From a virus: a stretch of DNA of 20,906 nt. The notes beneath the pieces are model-generated. The model worked only from the letters and a program-made list of their open reading frames with translations. It did no database searches and had not been told where the DNA came from. Positions 15,077 through 20,446 of the stretch are shown piece by piece. Positions within the stretch are counted from its first letter, which is position 1. Every line of letters begins with the position of its first letter. The stretch lies in IMG/VR virus record IMGVR_UViG_3300009177_000787, positions 1 through 20,906 of that record; one strand, given 5' to 3'. A program made the position numbers and the translations under genes.

Positions 15077-15372
15077 TTGTGTTCGTTGATCCAGGAAGTC
15101 AACGACTCGACCGCTTCACGTTTGGTGTAGAAGCGGTCATGGGCGGCGTCGTTCACTGGCCGCCAGTACCAAGTCCATTCGCCAGCGGAACCGTAACCGT
15201 TTTTCTCCGGTCGTTGGAAACCGTGGATTTCATATTGGCCGTCGGTCGTAACGTACGAACCGGGGCAGATTCTTTTCAATCGCAGTTTTGTCATTTCAGA
15301 GTCCTTTATCAGGGTTACATCAGTCGGGCGAACCTCGACCCCGTTTACTACCACGGTCGTATCGTTCGTCAT
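15073..15372 (-). CDS. Small protein, first gene of the leftward operon
   Basis: The full frame gives 99 residues from the ATG at 15372, with GGGG 8 nt upstream. A second in-frame ATG at 15294 (73 residues) carries the leader AAAGGACTCTGAA, identical to the next gene's, and may be the main start. I report the longer form because the first 26 residues (TTVVVNGVEVRPTDVTLIKD) look protein-like rather than random. The C-terminal part holds WTWYWRPVNDAAHDRFYTKREAVESLTSWI, probably a strand-helix module. No family is recognised. It directly abuts the 16-bp dyad at 15375-15390, so its expression is probably repressor-controlled. Confidence 0.6.
   Translation of the reverse strand: MTNDTTVVVNGVEVRPTDVTLIKDSEMTKLRLKRICPGSYVTTDGQYEIHGFQRPEKNGYGSAGEWTWYWRPVNDAAHDRFYTKREAVESLTSWINEHK
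15290..15309 (-). repeat. 20-bp translation-leader repeat, copy B
   Basis: Minus-strand ATAAAGGACTCTGAAATGAC, identical to copy A at 15057-15076. Here it lies in frame inside the longer ORF that starts at 15372 and could launch a shorter product from 15294. Confidence 0.8.
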
Positions 15373-15374
15373 AC

Positions 15375-15390
15375 TGTATACCCCTATACA
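15375..15390. promoter_or_regulatory. Operator-like 16-bp perfect dyad
   Basis: TGTATA-CCCC-TATACA has 6-bp arms in perfect inverted repeat. It lies 2 bp before the ATG at 15372, in the short gap between the leftward and rightward operons. A dimeric repressor site or a hairpin are both possible. No convincing -35/-10 pair could be placed around it by eye. Confidence 0.5.
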
Positions 15391-15454
15391 AGTGTACCAA
15401 GGCGACGGCTTTTTTGTACGGAGTCCGCTATGTGTTGGAGCGAAAGGAGTTAAG

Positions 15455-15640
15455 GTGGGTAAAAAAACTAGAACGTCTATTCCGCACGTCCTGCGGGATC
15501 AATCACTTAGACGCGCACACATTGGCAGCATTGCCGCGATTGTCGCGATTGTAACGGGTCATTGTACGACCTTTGTACGTTTCGCGGCGACGGTCGGCGG
15601 CGGGAATCGCGGCGGCGGTTCCTTAAGGGGGCGGGTATGA
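15455..15640 (+). CDS. Possible small protein with hydrophobic segment (GTG start)
   Basis: This 61-codon frame starts at GTG with AAAGGAG 5 nt upstream, and its stop overlaps the next ATG as ATGA, the junction used throughout this operon. The N-terminus is basic (KKTRTSIPHVLRDQSLRRAH). Residues about 24-46 (IGSIAAIVAIVTGHCTTFVRF) are hydrophobic enough for one membrane span. Against it, codon use is less G/C-biased than its neighbours and the sequence contains repeats (CGCGATTGT twice in tandem at 15535-15552; TTGTACG at 15562 and 15573), which suits a control region. It may be either. Confidence 0.35.
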   Translation: MGKKTRTSIPHVLRDQSLRRAHIGSIAAIVAIVTGHCTTFVRFAATVGGGNRGGGSLRGRV

Positions 15641-15960
15641 CCTGCCGGAAGTGCGGCCATTTCATCCCGAACGAGATGATCGGGTGCCCGACCTGTGCGG
15701 AACAGACGACCAGGGATTACCAGCGGGAACCCCTGCGGCATCTGGCCAGGAATAACGGGAACCTGACGACCAGAACCCTGAACGGGGTCCGCCATATTCA
15801 GATGATCGGGGGCGCGGAACGGACCTTCTGCGGCGAACCCGTCGAAAGTCATCACCGCCGGGGCCGGATCGCGATCGGGACCCTGGCCCAGGACCAGTAC
15901 ATCTGCGCCGTCTGCCGCGAACAGATCGACACCATAACGAGGGAACCGTGTTCCGCGTGA
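15637..15960 (+). CDS. Double zinc-motif phage protein
   Basis: The ATG at 15637 has AGGGGG about 7 nt upstream; the longer open frame is not used. In the 107-residue product, Cys3/Cys6 and Cys17/Cys20 form a compact N-terminal ribbon (MTCRKCG, GCPTC). A second module follows: VRHIQMIGGAERTFCGEP (Cys65) and YICAVCREQID (Cys90/Cys93), a pattern common in small phage and actinobacterial zinc proteins of unknown role. It opens the second rightward early operon. Confidence 0.65.
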   Translation: MTCRKCGHFIPNEMIGCPTCAEQTTRDYQREPLRHLARNNGNLTTRTLNGVRHIQMIGGAERTFCGEPVESHHRRGRIAIGTLAQDQYICAVCREQIDTITREPCSA

Positions 15961-16175
15961 CCCTGGCGAAGACCAGGACCGTCCGGGGGGAACTCCATTA
16001 CGACGTCCGGGTTTCGGCCATGCGGTCGGGCGGCTGGCACGTCTGCGGTCTGTTCGTCTTCAATCCCCGGGAGTGGGACTGGTTCCGCTCCATCGTCGAC
16101 GCGAATCCAGCACTTTTAGAAATCACACATGAAGGACTTCCGACTGAAACCGCCGAAGACACTACGCCTCGTTGA
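15948..16175 (+). CDS. Small protein, function unknown (GTG start)
   Basis: This 75-residue protein starts at GTG, 13 bp inside the end of the previous gene, with GAGGGAA upstream. Predicted strands (FRVTLAKTRTVRGELHYDVRVSAM, WHVCGLFVFN) form a beta sheet followed by a helix with an acidic tail. Its 3' end overlaps the VRR-NUC gene by 47 bp, more than elsewhere in the operon, so either this stop or the next start may be read differently in vivo. No family recognised. Confidence 0.5.
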   Translation: MFRVTLAKTRTVRGELHYDVRVSAMRSGGWHVCGLFVFNPREWDWFRSIVDANPALLEITHEGLPTETAEDTTPR

Positions 16176-16521
16176 AAACGACGTCGAGCGGCAGTGTATC
16201 GACGCGTTACGTTATCGCCAGTATCGGCCAGAACGGCTCCACGCGGGCCGGTTCAAATCCCTGGACGGTCGCCGGTATATCACCGCCCACCCGAAGGGGA
16301 CGCCCGATTACGTGGTGACCCATTCCCTGTATCCGGCCTTTTATATGGAGGTCAAACGCCCTGGTGAAACCACCGCGCCAGAGCAGGACATTAAACACGC
16401 CGAACTGCGGCTGAATGGACTGACGGTCGTCTGGGTCGACGGCTTCGAAGTCCTTCTGCGGTGGGTCGAACGGCACGAAGGGTTAACCCGCGACCGCTGG
16501 CGGGTGGAACTGGAGTCCTGA
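16129..16521 (+). CDS. VRR-NUC domain nuclease
   Basis: This 130-residue single-domain protein has the VRR-NUC signature of the PD-(D/E)XK superfamily: Glu20 in a helix (VERQCIDALRY), KGTPDYVV with Asp60, FYMEVKRPG with Glu74 and Lys76, and APEQDIKHAELRLNGL with Gln86 in the following helix. VRR-NUC enzymes of phages are thought to cut branched DNA such as replication or recombination intermediates. It stands just before the replication organiser gene (TGATG overlap), matching such a role. The ribosome-binding site is weak, so coupling to the overlapping upstream gene is likely. Confidence 0.88.
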   Translation: MKDFRLKPPKTLRLVENDVERQCIDALRYRQYRPERLHAGRFKSLDGRRYITAHPKGTPDYVVTHSLYPAFYMEVKRPGETTAPEQDIKHAELRLNGLTVVWVDGFEVLLRWVERHEGLTRDRWRVELES

Positions 16522-17390
16522 TGTTACGAGCAAGAGTCATCCGTCCGGGTATCGTGACGAACGAAAAACTGGCCGCGTTAGGGGCCGAAGCTACCCTGCT
16601 TTTCGAGCGGCTCTGGATGCTGGCCGACCGGGAAGGAAGGATCGAATACCGCCCCGAAAGAATCCGCGCCGAACTGTTCCCCTACTGGCCTGACTTTCCG
16701 GTGCAGAACCTTGTGGAAAAACTGTGCGAAAGTGGGTTCCTCCTGACCTACAAAGTTCGCGCCACTTTCTGCATCTTTGTGCAAAAATTCGCCGCTCACC
16801 AACCGATCCATCCACATGAGGCAAAAAGCACACTTCCGCCGCCGCCACGAAGTGCTTTAAGGTCAGCAACTTCAAATGGGACCCGCGATGTCCGAAATGT
16901 AATTACATGTCGCGACAAGTCACGTAATGTCACCTTACTATTACCATTACCTATACATAAGAGCGGCGGCGTAATTTCCCCTGATAGTAGTGGGGAAAAA
17001 GTGACGGTGGAAAACCCGCCGCCGCCGCCCCCGGAAACCGCCCCGGAAAGGAAGCCGCCGCACCGGGATTTTGTTGCCGACCACGGGTCCGAAAACCCTT
17101 CCCAGGAAGAACCGAAACCACCGCATCCCGCACCCATTGCACCCGGGTTCGATTTCCTGCGGCAGTCCCTGCACAACCTGGGCCGGGAAATCGGGATGCC
17201 CCCACCTGACGATGGAATGGTCGACATGGTCATGCGGTCGGCCCGGGGTGCCAACGGACACCAGATCCATGAAGTCCTGAAAATGCTTTTCTTACGCGGG
17301 AAGTTTCACCAGATGCGGTCCTGGGGACTGGTTCCGGTAATCCTGGCCGATATCTTCGGACCGGGACGCACGATGGCCGCGCTCGCGTGA
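16521..17390 (+). CDS. Phage replication organiser with N-terminal winged helix
   Basis: The ATG overlaps the VRR-NUC stop (TGATG). The first about 105 of 289 residues match the N-terminal DNA-binding domain of phage replisome organisers: RVIRPGIVTNEKLAALGAEA, LLFERLWMLADREGRIE, RPERIRAELFP, LVEKLCESGFLLTY, and FAAHQPIHPHE. A disordered, Pro-rich middle (residues 105-205, with PPPPPPE) follows. The C-terminal 80 residues are helical and probably bind a host helicase or loader. Residues 126-151 are encoded by AT-rich repeats (16897-16974) that may be the origin, as in lambda O. Codons there (TTA, CTA, ATA) are unlike the rest of the gene. Confidence 0.82.
   Translation: MLRARVIRPGIVTNEKLAALGAEATLLFERLWMLADREGRIEYRPERIRAELFPYWPDFPVQNLVEKLCESGFLLTYKVRATFCIFVQKFAAHQPIHPHEAKSTLPPPPRSALRSATSNGTRDVRNVITCRDKSRNVTLLLPLPIHKSGGVISPDSSGEKVTVENPPPPPPETAPERKPPHRDFVADHGSENPSQEEPKPPHPAPIAPGFDFLRQSLHNLGREIGMPPPDDGMVDMVMRSARGANGHQIHEVLKMLFLRGKFHQMRSWGLVPVILADIFGPGRTMAALA
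16897..16974. other. Candidate phage replication origin inside the organiser gene
   Basis: Within a G+C-rich gene this stretch holds the perfect 12-bp palindrome ATGTAATTACAT (16897-16908) next to TGTCGCGACA (16908-16917), then TTAC/GTAA units at 16899, 16903, 16924, 16935, 16941, 16947 and 16971. The encoded residues use rare codons (TTA CTA TTA CCA TTA CCT ATA), suggesting selection on the DNA itself. Placement between the DNA-binding and C-terminal parts of an initiator gene matches lambdoid origins. Confidence 0.5.
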
Positions 17391-17399
17391 TGTTCCCAC

Positions 17400-17448
17400 T
17401 TGCGCGACTAACGACATTCCTGTTATGTAATGGGCAGACAGTTACAAT
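17400..17448 (+). promoter_or_regulatory. Promoter candidate before the gene at 17507
   Basis: The 116-bp gap after the replication gene is less G+C-rich. TTGCGC (17400-17405) is 17-18 bp from TTATGTA with a TG before it (17421-17429). Further on lies TACAAT (17443-17448) within GTTACAAT, a good -10 without a clear -35. Either could start transcription of the downstream genes. Confidence 0.3.
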
Positions 17449-17506
17449 ACGTGTGGTGGTCAGGTCGACACGAAGTAAACGTCGACCGGCCTGGAGAAAT
17501 GATCGA

Positions 17507-17932
17507 ATGAAGAAAACCGAAGAAACCACGCGGTACGCCCAGATGGGGATGGCCGCGCTTTTACCCGGCATGACCTACATGCTGGAACTGATGACCAAAG
17601 CCGTTGCCGAACACCGCGACTTACTGTCGTTCATGCAGGACGCGGGACAGATCGTCGCCAAGGGGCGAAACGGCTGGCCCGACGACCCAGAGGAACGGTC
17701 GGCGGAAATGAAACGGCGGCTGGCGGTCGCCAAAGAAAACAAGAGACTGACCCCCGAAGGACTGGCGAACCTGCGGAAGATCCGGCGGCGGTCCTGGAAG
17801 AACAAAACCCCGGAAGAACGGGCCGCGTGGCAAGCGAAGATGGCCGCCGGTAAAGCAAAAGCGCGGCGGGCGAAACGGAAAGCCGAACGGGACGCGGTTT
17901 CCCCCGTGGTCCGATTGGAGAAAACCGCATGA
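17507..17932 (+). CDS. Basic phage protein, function unknown
   Basis: I chose the ATG at 17507, with GGAGAA about 10 nt upstream; the frame is open 40 codons further, but that part covers the intergenic gap. Of 141 residues, the N-terminal half is helical (MGMAALLPGMTYMLELMTKAVAEHRDLLSFM). GRNGWPDDPEERSAEMKRRLAVAKENK marks the middle. The C-terminal half is strongly basic (KIRRRSWKNKTPEERAAWQAKMAAGKAKARRAKRK), consistent with nucleic-acid binding. I recall related proteins in other phages without a role. Confidence 0.6.
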   Translation: MKKTEETTRYAQMGMAALLPGMTYMLELMTKAVAEHRDLLSFMQDAGQIVAKGRNGWPDDPEERSAEMKRRLAVAKENKRLTPEGLANLRKIRRRSWKNKTPEERAAWQAKMAAGKAKARRAKRKAERDAVSPVVRLEKTA

Positions 17933-18264
17933 CGCGTTTATCCAACCGCCAATGGCCGATGTTGATGGCCCTTGCCGAAAACGGGACCGACCAGTACATG
18001 ACCATCGCCGAAGCGCAACGGTTCGACCAGCGTCCCTTCCGCAGTATGTTGATTCGGAAGTGGGCCGCGTACCGCCCGGGCCGGGGATTCTACATCACCC
18101 GGGAAGGAAAGGCCGCGATCGTCGAATTCCAGTCGACCGATATCACCAGGAAGAACCCGTCTCTGCCGCTGACCGCGTATTTCGACCCGACGGCGTATGG
18201 TCTGAAGACGCCGTCAAAAAAAGCGGCGGCGGTTCACGTGATGCCTAAACGGGGGGCCGCATGA
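17929..18264 (+). CDS. Probable winged-helix protein
   Basis: This 111-residue protein is linked by ATGA overlaps to both neighbours. LSNRQWPMLMALAENG, MTIAEAQRFDQRPFRSMLIRKW and RPGRGFYITREGKAAI (roughly residues 4-64) read as helix, helix, recognition helix and beta wing, typical of small phage winged-helix proteins. The remainder is a flexible, basic tail. A DNA-binding role is inferred from the fold pattern. Confidence 0.55.
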   Translation: MTRLSNRQWPMLMALAENGTDQYMTIAEAQRFDQRPFRSMLIRKWAAYRPGRGFYITREGKAAIVEFQSTDITRKNPSLPLTAYFDPTAYGLKTPSKKAAAVHVMPKRGAA

Positions 18265-18863
18265 CCGCCACAATGCCGCCCCGGATTGCCCGATTACCCC
18301 GCGACGAGCGGGGTTTTCCGATCCCGTGGAATATCGTTCGCGGCGACGATGGCACGCCGTTTTTCATCGTCAACGACGAGGTAAAGAATCTGGTCGCCCT
18401 TCACGACCGCCTGTGCCCGATCTGTGGCGACACGTTGGGCAAGCGGCGGTGGTTCGTCGGCGGACCAGGGTCGGCGTTCGACCCGCACGGGTGGTATCTG
18501 GACCTTCCCGGCCACCACGAATGCGTCACGTACGCCCTGGGGACGTGCCCGTACTTGGCGACCCCGAAGTATCTGCGTCACCGGGACACCATCCGCCATT
18601 CGGAGAAACTGCCCGCGTTGGCGCGGATGTTAGTCGACGAGACGGTGTCCCCGGACCGGCCCGACCTGTTCGTGGCGGTCGCCGCGTACCGGCTCGAGAT
18701 CCAGTTCCGGGGGATCGCCCCGCCGTACGTGCGGCCCGTCCGCCCGTTCCTGGATTACGAGTTCTGGCGTCACGGGGAACAGATTTCCTATGACGCCGCC
18801 CTGGTGATCCTTCGCAAGAAATTCGGGAAACACTGGGACCTGCCGGAAAAGGGGACGCCATGA
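18261..18863 (+). CDS. Cys-rich phage protein, paralogue of the gene at 8524
   Basis: This 200-residue protein shares with the 8524 product LPRDERGFPIPW (12-23), DGTPFFIVN (30-38), LCPICGDTLG (51-60), FVGGPG (65-70), HHECVTYALGTCPYLATPKYLR (85-106) and the general order of motifs. Cys52/55, His86/Cys88 and Cys96 would be the metal ligands. The C-terminal half differs completely (LDYEFWRHGEQISYDAALVILRKKFG). It overlaps neighbours by ATGA. Function unknown; two diverged copies in one phage suggest separate jobs or successive acquisitions. Confidence 0.68.
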   Translation: MTATMPPRIARLPRDERGFPIPWNIVRGDDGTPFFIVNDEVKNLVALHDRLCPICGDTLGKRRWFVGGPGSAFDPHGWYLDLPGHHECVTYALGTCPYLATPKYLRHRDTIRHSEKLPALARMLVDETVSPDRPDLFVAVAAYRLEIQFRGIAPPYVRPVRPFLDYEFWRHGEQISYDAALVILRKKFGKHWDLPEKGTP

Positions 18864-19174
18864 CCCGCCGCGCAAAGTTCACGTGTTCGGGGTGCGGGGG
18901 GCCGTTTCACGGGCCGACCCCGTGTCCCCCGGACGGACCCCTGTTCGTCGCCGCCCGTGCCGCCAGGGTCCGAACCCTGGTCGCCCAGTTAAAGGAACTA
19001 CGCGTTACGTTGGACGCGATCGAACGGGAACTGTACGACCTGGGCGGCGATCCAATGTTCGGTGCCGCCCGCCAAGCGGTCGACGATGTTCTGGGCCGGG
19101 GGGCGTACGCCCGCCTGAACCGCGATAATCCGGGGGTGCCGTTGAAACTTCGAAGGGGGCCGCGTGAAGGTTAA
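18860..19174 (+). CDS. Small zinc-motif and coiled-coil protein
   Basis: This 104-residue protein starts with KFTCSGCGGPFHGPTPCPP (6-24), a short Cys/His knuckle. A helical stretch follows (RVRTLVAQLKELRVTLDAIERELYDL) that may form a coiled coil, then FGAARQAVDDVLGRGAYARL. It overlaps the previous gene by ATGA and the next by 11 bp. No family recognised. Confidence 0.6.
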   Translation: MTRRAKFTCSGCGGPFHGPTPCPPDGPLFVAARAARVRTLVAQLKELRVTLDAIERELYDLGGDPMFGAARQAVDDVLGRGAYARLNRDNPGVPLKLRRGPREG

Positions 19175-19340
19175 CATCGGCGTCACCGTTCACTTGTTCA
19201 GGGTCGACGCGGACGATTTCGCCAGCGGCGTCCTGGCGACTCAGATCGCGACGGCCCTTGAGGAAGTTCCAGGATTGTGCGGCTACGCGATTGTCGACGA
19301 CCTGGAAGAACTGGAAACAGTCGACGGGGGTGCGGCATGA
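19164..19340 (+). CDS. Small acidic protein, function unknown (GTG start)
   Basis: This 58-residue ORF starts at GTG with AGGGGG about 5 nt upstream and ends in an ATGA overlap with the next gene. The product (KVNIGVTVHLFRVDADDF, IATALEEVPGLCGYAIVDDLEELE) alternates strands and a helix like a small alpha/beta fold. Strong third-position G/C and the coupled junction support it. Confidence 0.6.
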   Translation: MKVNIGVTVHLFRVDADDFASGVLATQIATALEEVPGLCGYAIVDDLEELETVDGGAA

Positions 19341-19678
19341 CCGATATCACCCAACGCTGCCAGCACTGCGGCGGAACCCGCCAGGAACACGGTCGGACTT
19401 CACCGTTTCACTGTCGGACCCGGTTAACGGAGACGTACTGGGAACCCTGGACGGTCGAGCAATACGACGCGGCGGTCCGGGTCGGTTACGCGGCGACCAG
19501 TCGCGTCTGTAACTGCGGTTCTGGTCTGCCGTCCCGGGGTCTGTACGACGCCCGGGGGATCTACTGCGGGCGGGTCTGCGGCCAGTGCGAGACGCGGGTC
19601 AAGGGGTCGTTCCGCCCCGAAATCTTCACGGACCCGAACTACTACACCAGTGAGCCGGTCGAAGAGGACGATGACTGA
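19337..19678 (+). CDS. Conserved phage zinc protein with GSGLPSR motif
   Basis: This 113-residue protein has a first cluster RCQHCGGTRQEHG...FHC (Cys8, Cys11, His18, Cys26). A second follows: CNCGSGLPSRGLYDARGIYCGRVCGQC (58-84), then RPEIFTDPNYYTSEPVEED. The second module is a hallmark of a small zinc protein I know from many temperate phages and prophages, with no established function. The start ATG overlaps the previous stop. The acidic tail overlaps the next gene by 8 bp. Confidence 0.7.
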   Translation: MTDITQRCQHCGGTRQEHGRTSPFHCRTRLTETYWEPWTVEQYDAAVRVGYAATSRVCNCGSGLPSRGLYDARGIYCGRVCGQCETRVKGSFRPEIFTDPNYYTSEPVEEDDD

Positions 19679-19976
19679 TCCTGCGATAATTTATTGGGTT
19701 CTGGTCGGGCAGACGCCCGTGCCGGAACCCGACTTTATGGCGTGGGCGGTATGGTATCGGACCGCCGACCGCGTGGTCCGCCAGACCGAAATTCCCGGCG
19801 GCATGGTGTCGACGGTGTTTCTGGGGCTGGATCACGGTTTCGGCGGCGGTCCCCCGATACTTTTCGAGACGATGATCTTCTGCGACGGTGAAAGTTGCGG
19901 CGAATGTTGGCGGTGTTCGACGTGGCTTGAAGCCGAACAACAGCACGCCGCGGCGTTGGCGATGGTGGCCAAATGA
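19671..19976 (+). CDS. Conserved phage protein (VSTVFLGLDHGFGGGPP family)
   Basis: This 101-residue protein contains VRQTEIPGGMVSTVFLGLDHGFGGGPPILFETMIF (about 43-77) and ECWRCSTWLEAEQQHAAALAMV (84-105 region), signatures of a family found in numerous phages and prophages as an uncharacterised protein. It usually sits among early genes, as here, at the end of the operon. AGAGGA lies about 4 nt before the ATG. No enzymatic motif is evident. It is the last gene before the terminator at 20050. Confidence 0.75.
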   Translation: MTDPAIIYWVLVGQTPVPEPDFMAWAVWYRTADRVVRQTEIPGGMVSTVFLGLDHGFGGGPPILFETMIFCDGESCGECWRCSTWLEAEQQHAAALAMVAK

Positions 19977-20047
19977 CCGGCGCGGTACACTGAAGGGGTT
20001 CGGTCATTTCAGACGATTTTTGAAACCCTTCGCAGTGGGATTTCAAC

Positions 20048-20266
20048 CTACGGCACCCCGTTTTGTGGGTGCCGTTTTTTTGGCTCCGTTCCATCGGCGG
20101 CGGGCCACGAATGGTGCCGCAGACCCTTGAACGGAATCGACCAGTTCAACAGATTGCCGACCGGCTGACCCAGGAACCGCCGCACCAACGGGGCCGCGAA
20201 AACGATTTTATTCCAGTCGGTCTTCACCATGACGGTGAAGGATTCCGTTGAGATCCAGTGGGCCAT
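20048..20266 (-). CDS. Doubtful small leftward ORF
   Basis: The 72-residue frame (MAHWISTESFTVMVKTDWNK..., RRFLGQPVGNLL, LRHHSWPA) has more G/C at third positions than the competing plus-strand frame, and reads like protein in the middle. Against it, its last ten codons are the terminator hairpin itself, the ribosome-binding site (GGAACGG) is weak and it opposes both neighbouring operons. Confidence 0.3.
   Translation of the reverse strand: MAHWISTESFTVMVKTDWNKIVFAAPLVRRFLGQPVGNLLNWSIPFKGLRHHSWPAADGTEPKKRHPQNGVP
20050..20081 (+). terminator. Rho-independent terminator of the early operon
   Basis: ACGGCACCC (20050-20058) pairs perfectly with GGGTGCCGT (20067-20075) around an 8-nt loop, and seven T residues run through 20081. 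It closes the rightward operon ending at 19976. Confidence 0.88.
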
Positions 20267-20291
20267 CTGCACCGTTCCATTTTCGCAGGAC

Positions 20292-20320
20292 TTGCGCCCC
20301 CGCCGATTTCCGCGTACGAT
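20292..20320 (+). promoter_or_regulatory. Promoter candidate before the proline-rich gene
   Basis: TTGCGC (20292-20297), 17 bp, then TACGAT (20315-20320; 4/6 to consensus). It lies between the terminator and the next rightward gene. The -35 hexamer equals that at 17400. Confidence 0.35.
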
Positions 20321-20446
20321 TGTGGACGGATTACCGGGCCGTGTGGGACCTAGGCCCAAGACCCAAGCGATAGCATCCCGCCAACCTCAACGCGGCGTAT
20401 CCCTGCGTTCAACCGCAACCGAACAACACGAAGAGGGAAAAACAGC

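Larger units (their letters stand above)
19977..20446. other. Mostly non-coding region between operons
   Basis: This 470-bp stretch holds a strong terminator (20050-20081), a doubtful leftward ORF (20048-20266), an inverted repeat CTTCACC/GGTGAAG around nt 20223-20240, and a promoter candidate (20292-20320) for the proline-rich gene. GTCATTTCAGA at 20003-20013 resembles the leftward-operon leader but lacks its ribosome-binding site. Confidence 0.55.

Noticed and set aside
12199-15453. Very long plus-strand open frame of 1084 codons
   Set aside because: It is the shadow of the leftward operon: the minus frames encode a recognisable integrase and zinc proteins, while this product is Arg/Gly/Phe-rich with no domain.
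16244-16270. GGTTCAAATCC, identical to a tRNA T-arm, as a possible tRNA or attP core
   Set aside because: It lies within the conserved AGRFKSLDGRRYIT part of the VRR-NUC gene, no acceptor or anticodon arms surround it, and it is far from the integrase gene.
20003-20013. Fourth copy of the leftward leader (GTCATTTCAGA)
   Set aside because: Only 11 bases match, AAAGGA is missing, and the ATG it would serve opens a frame antisense to a conserved gene.
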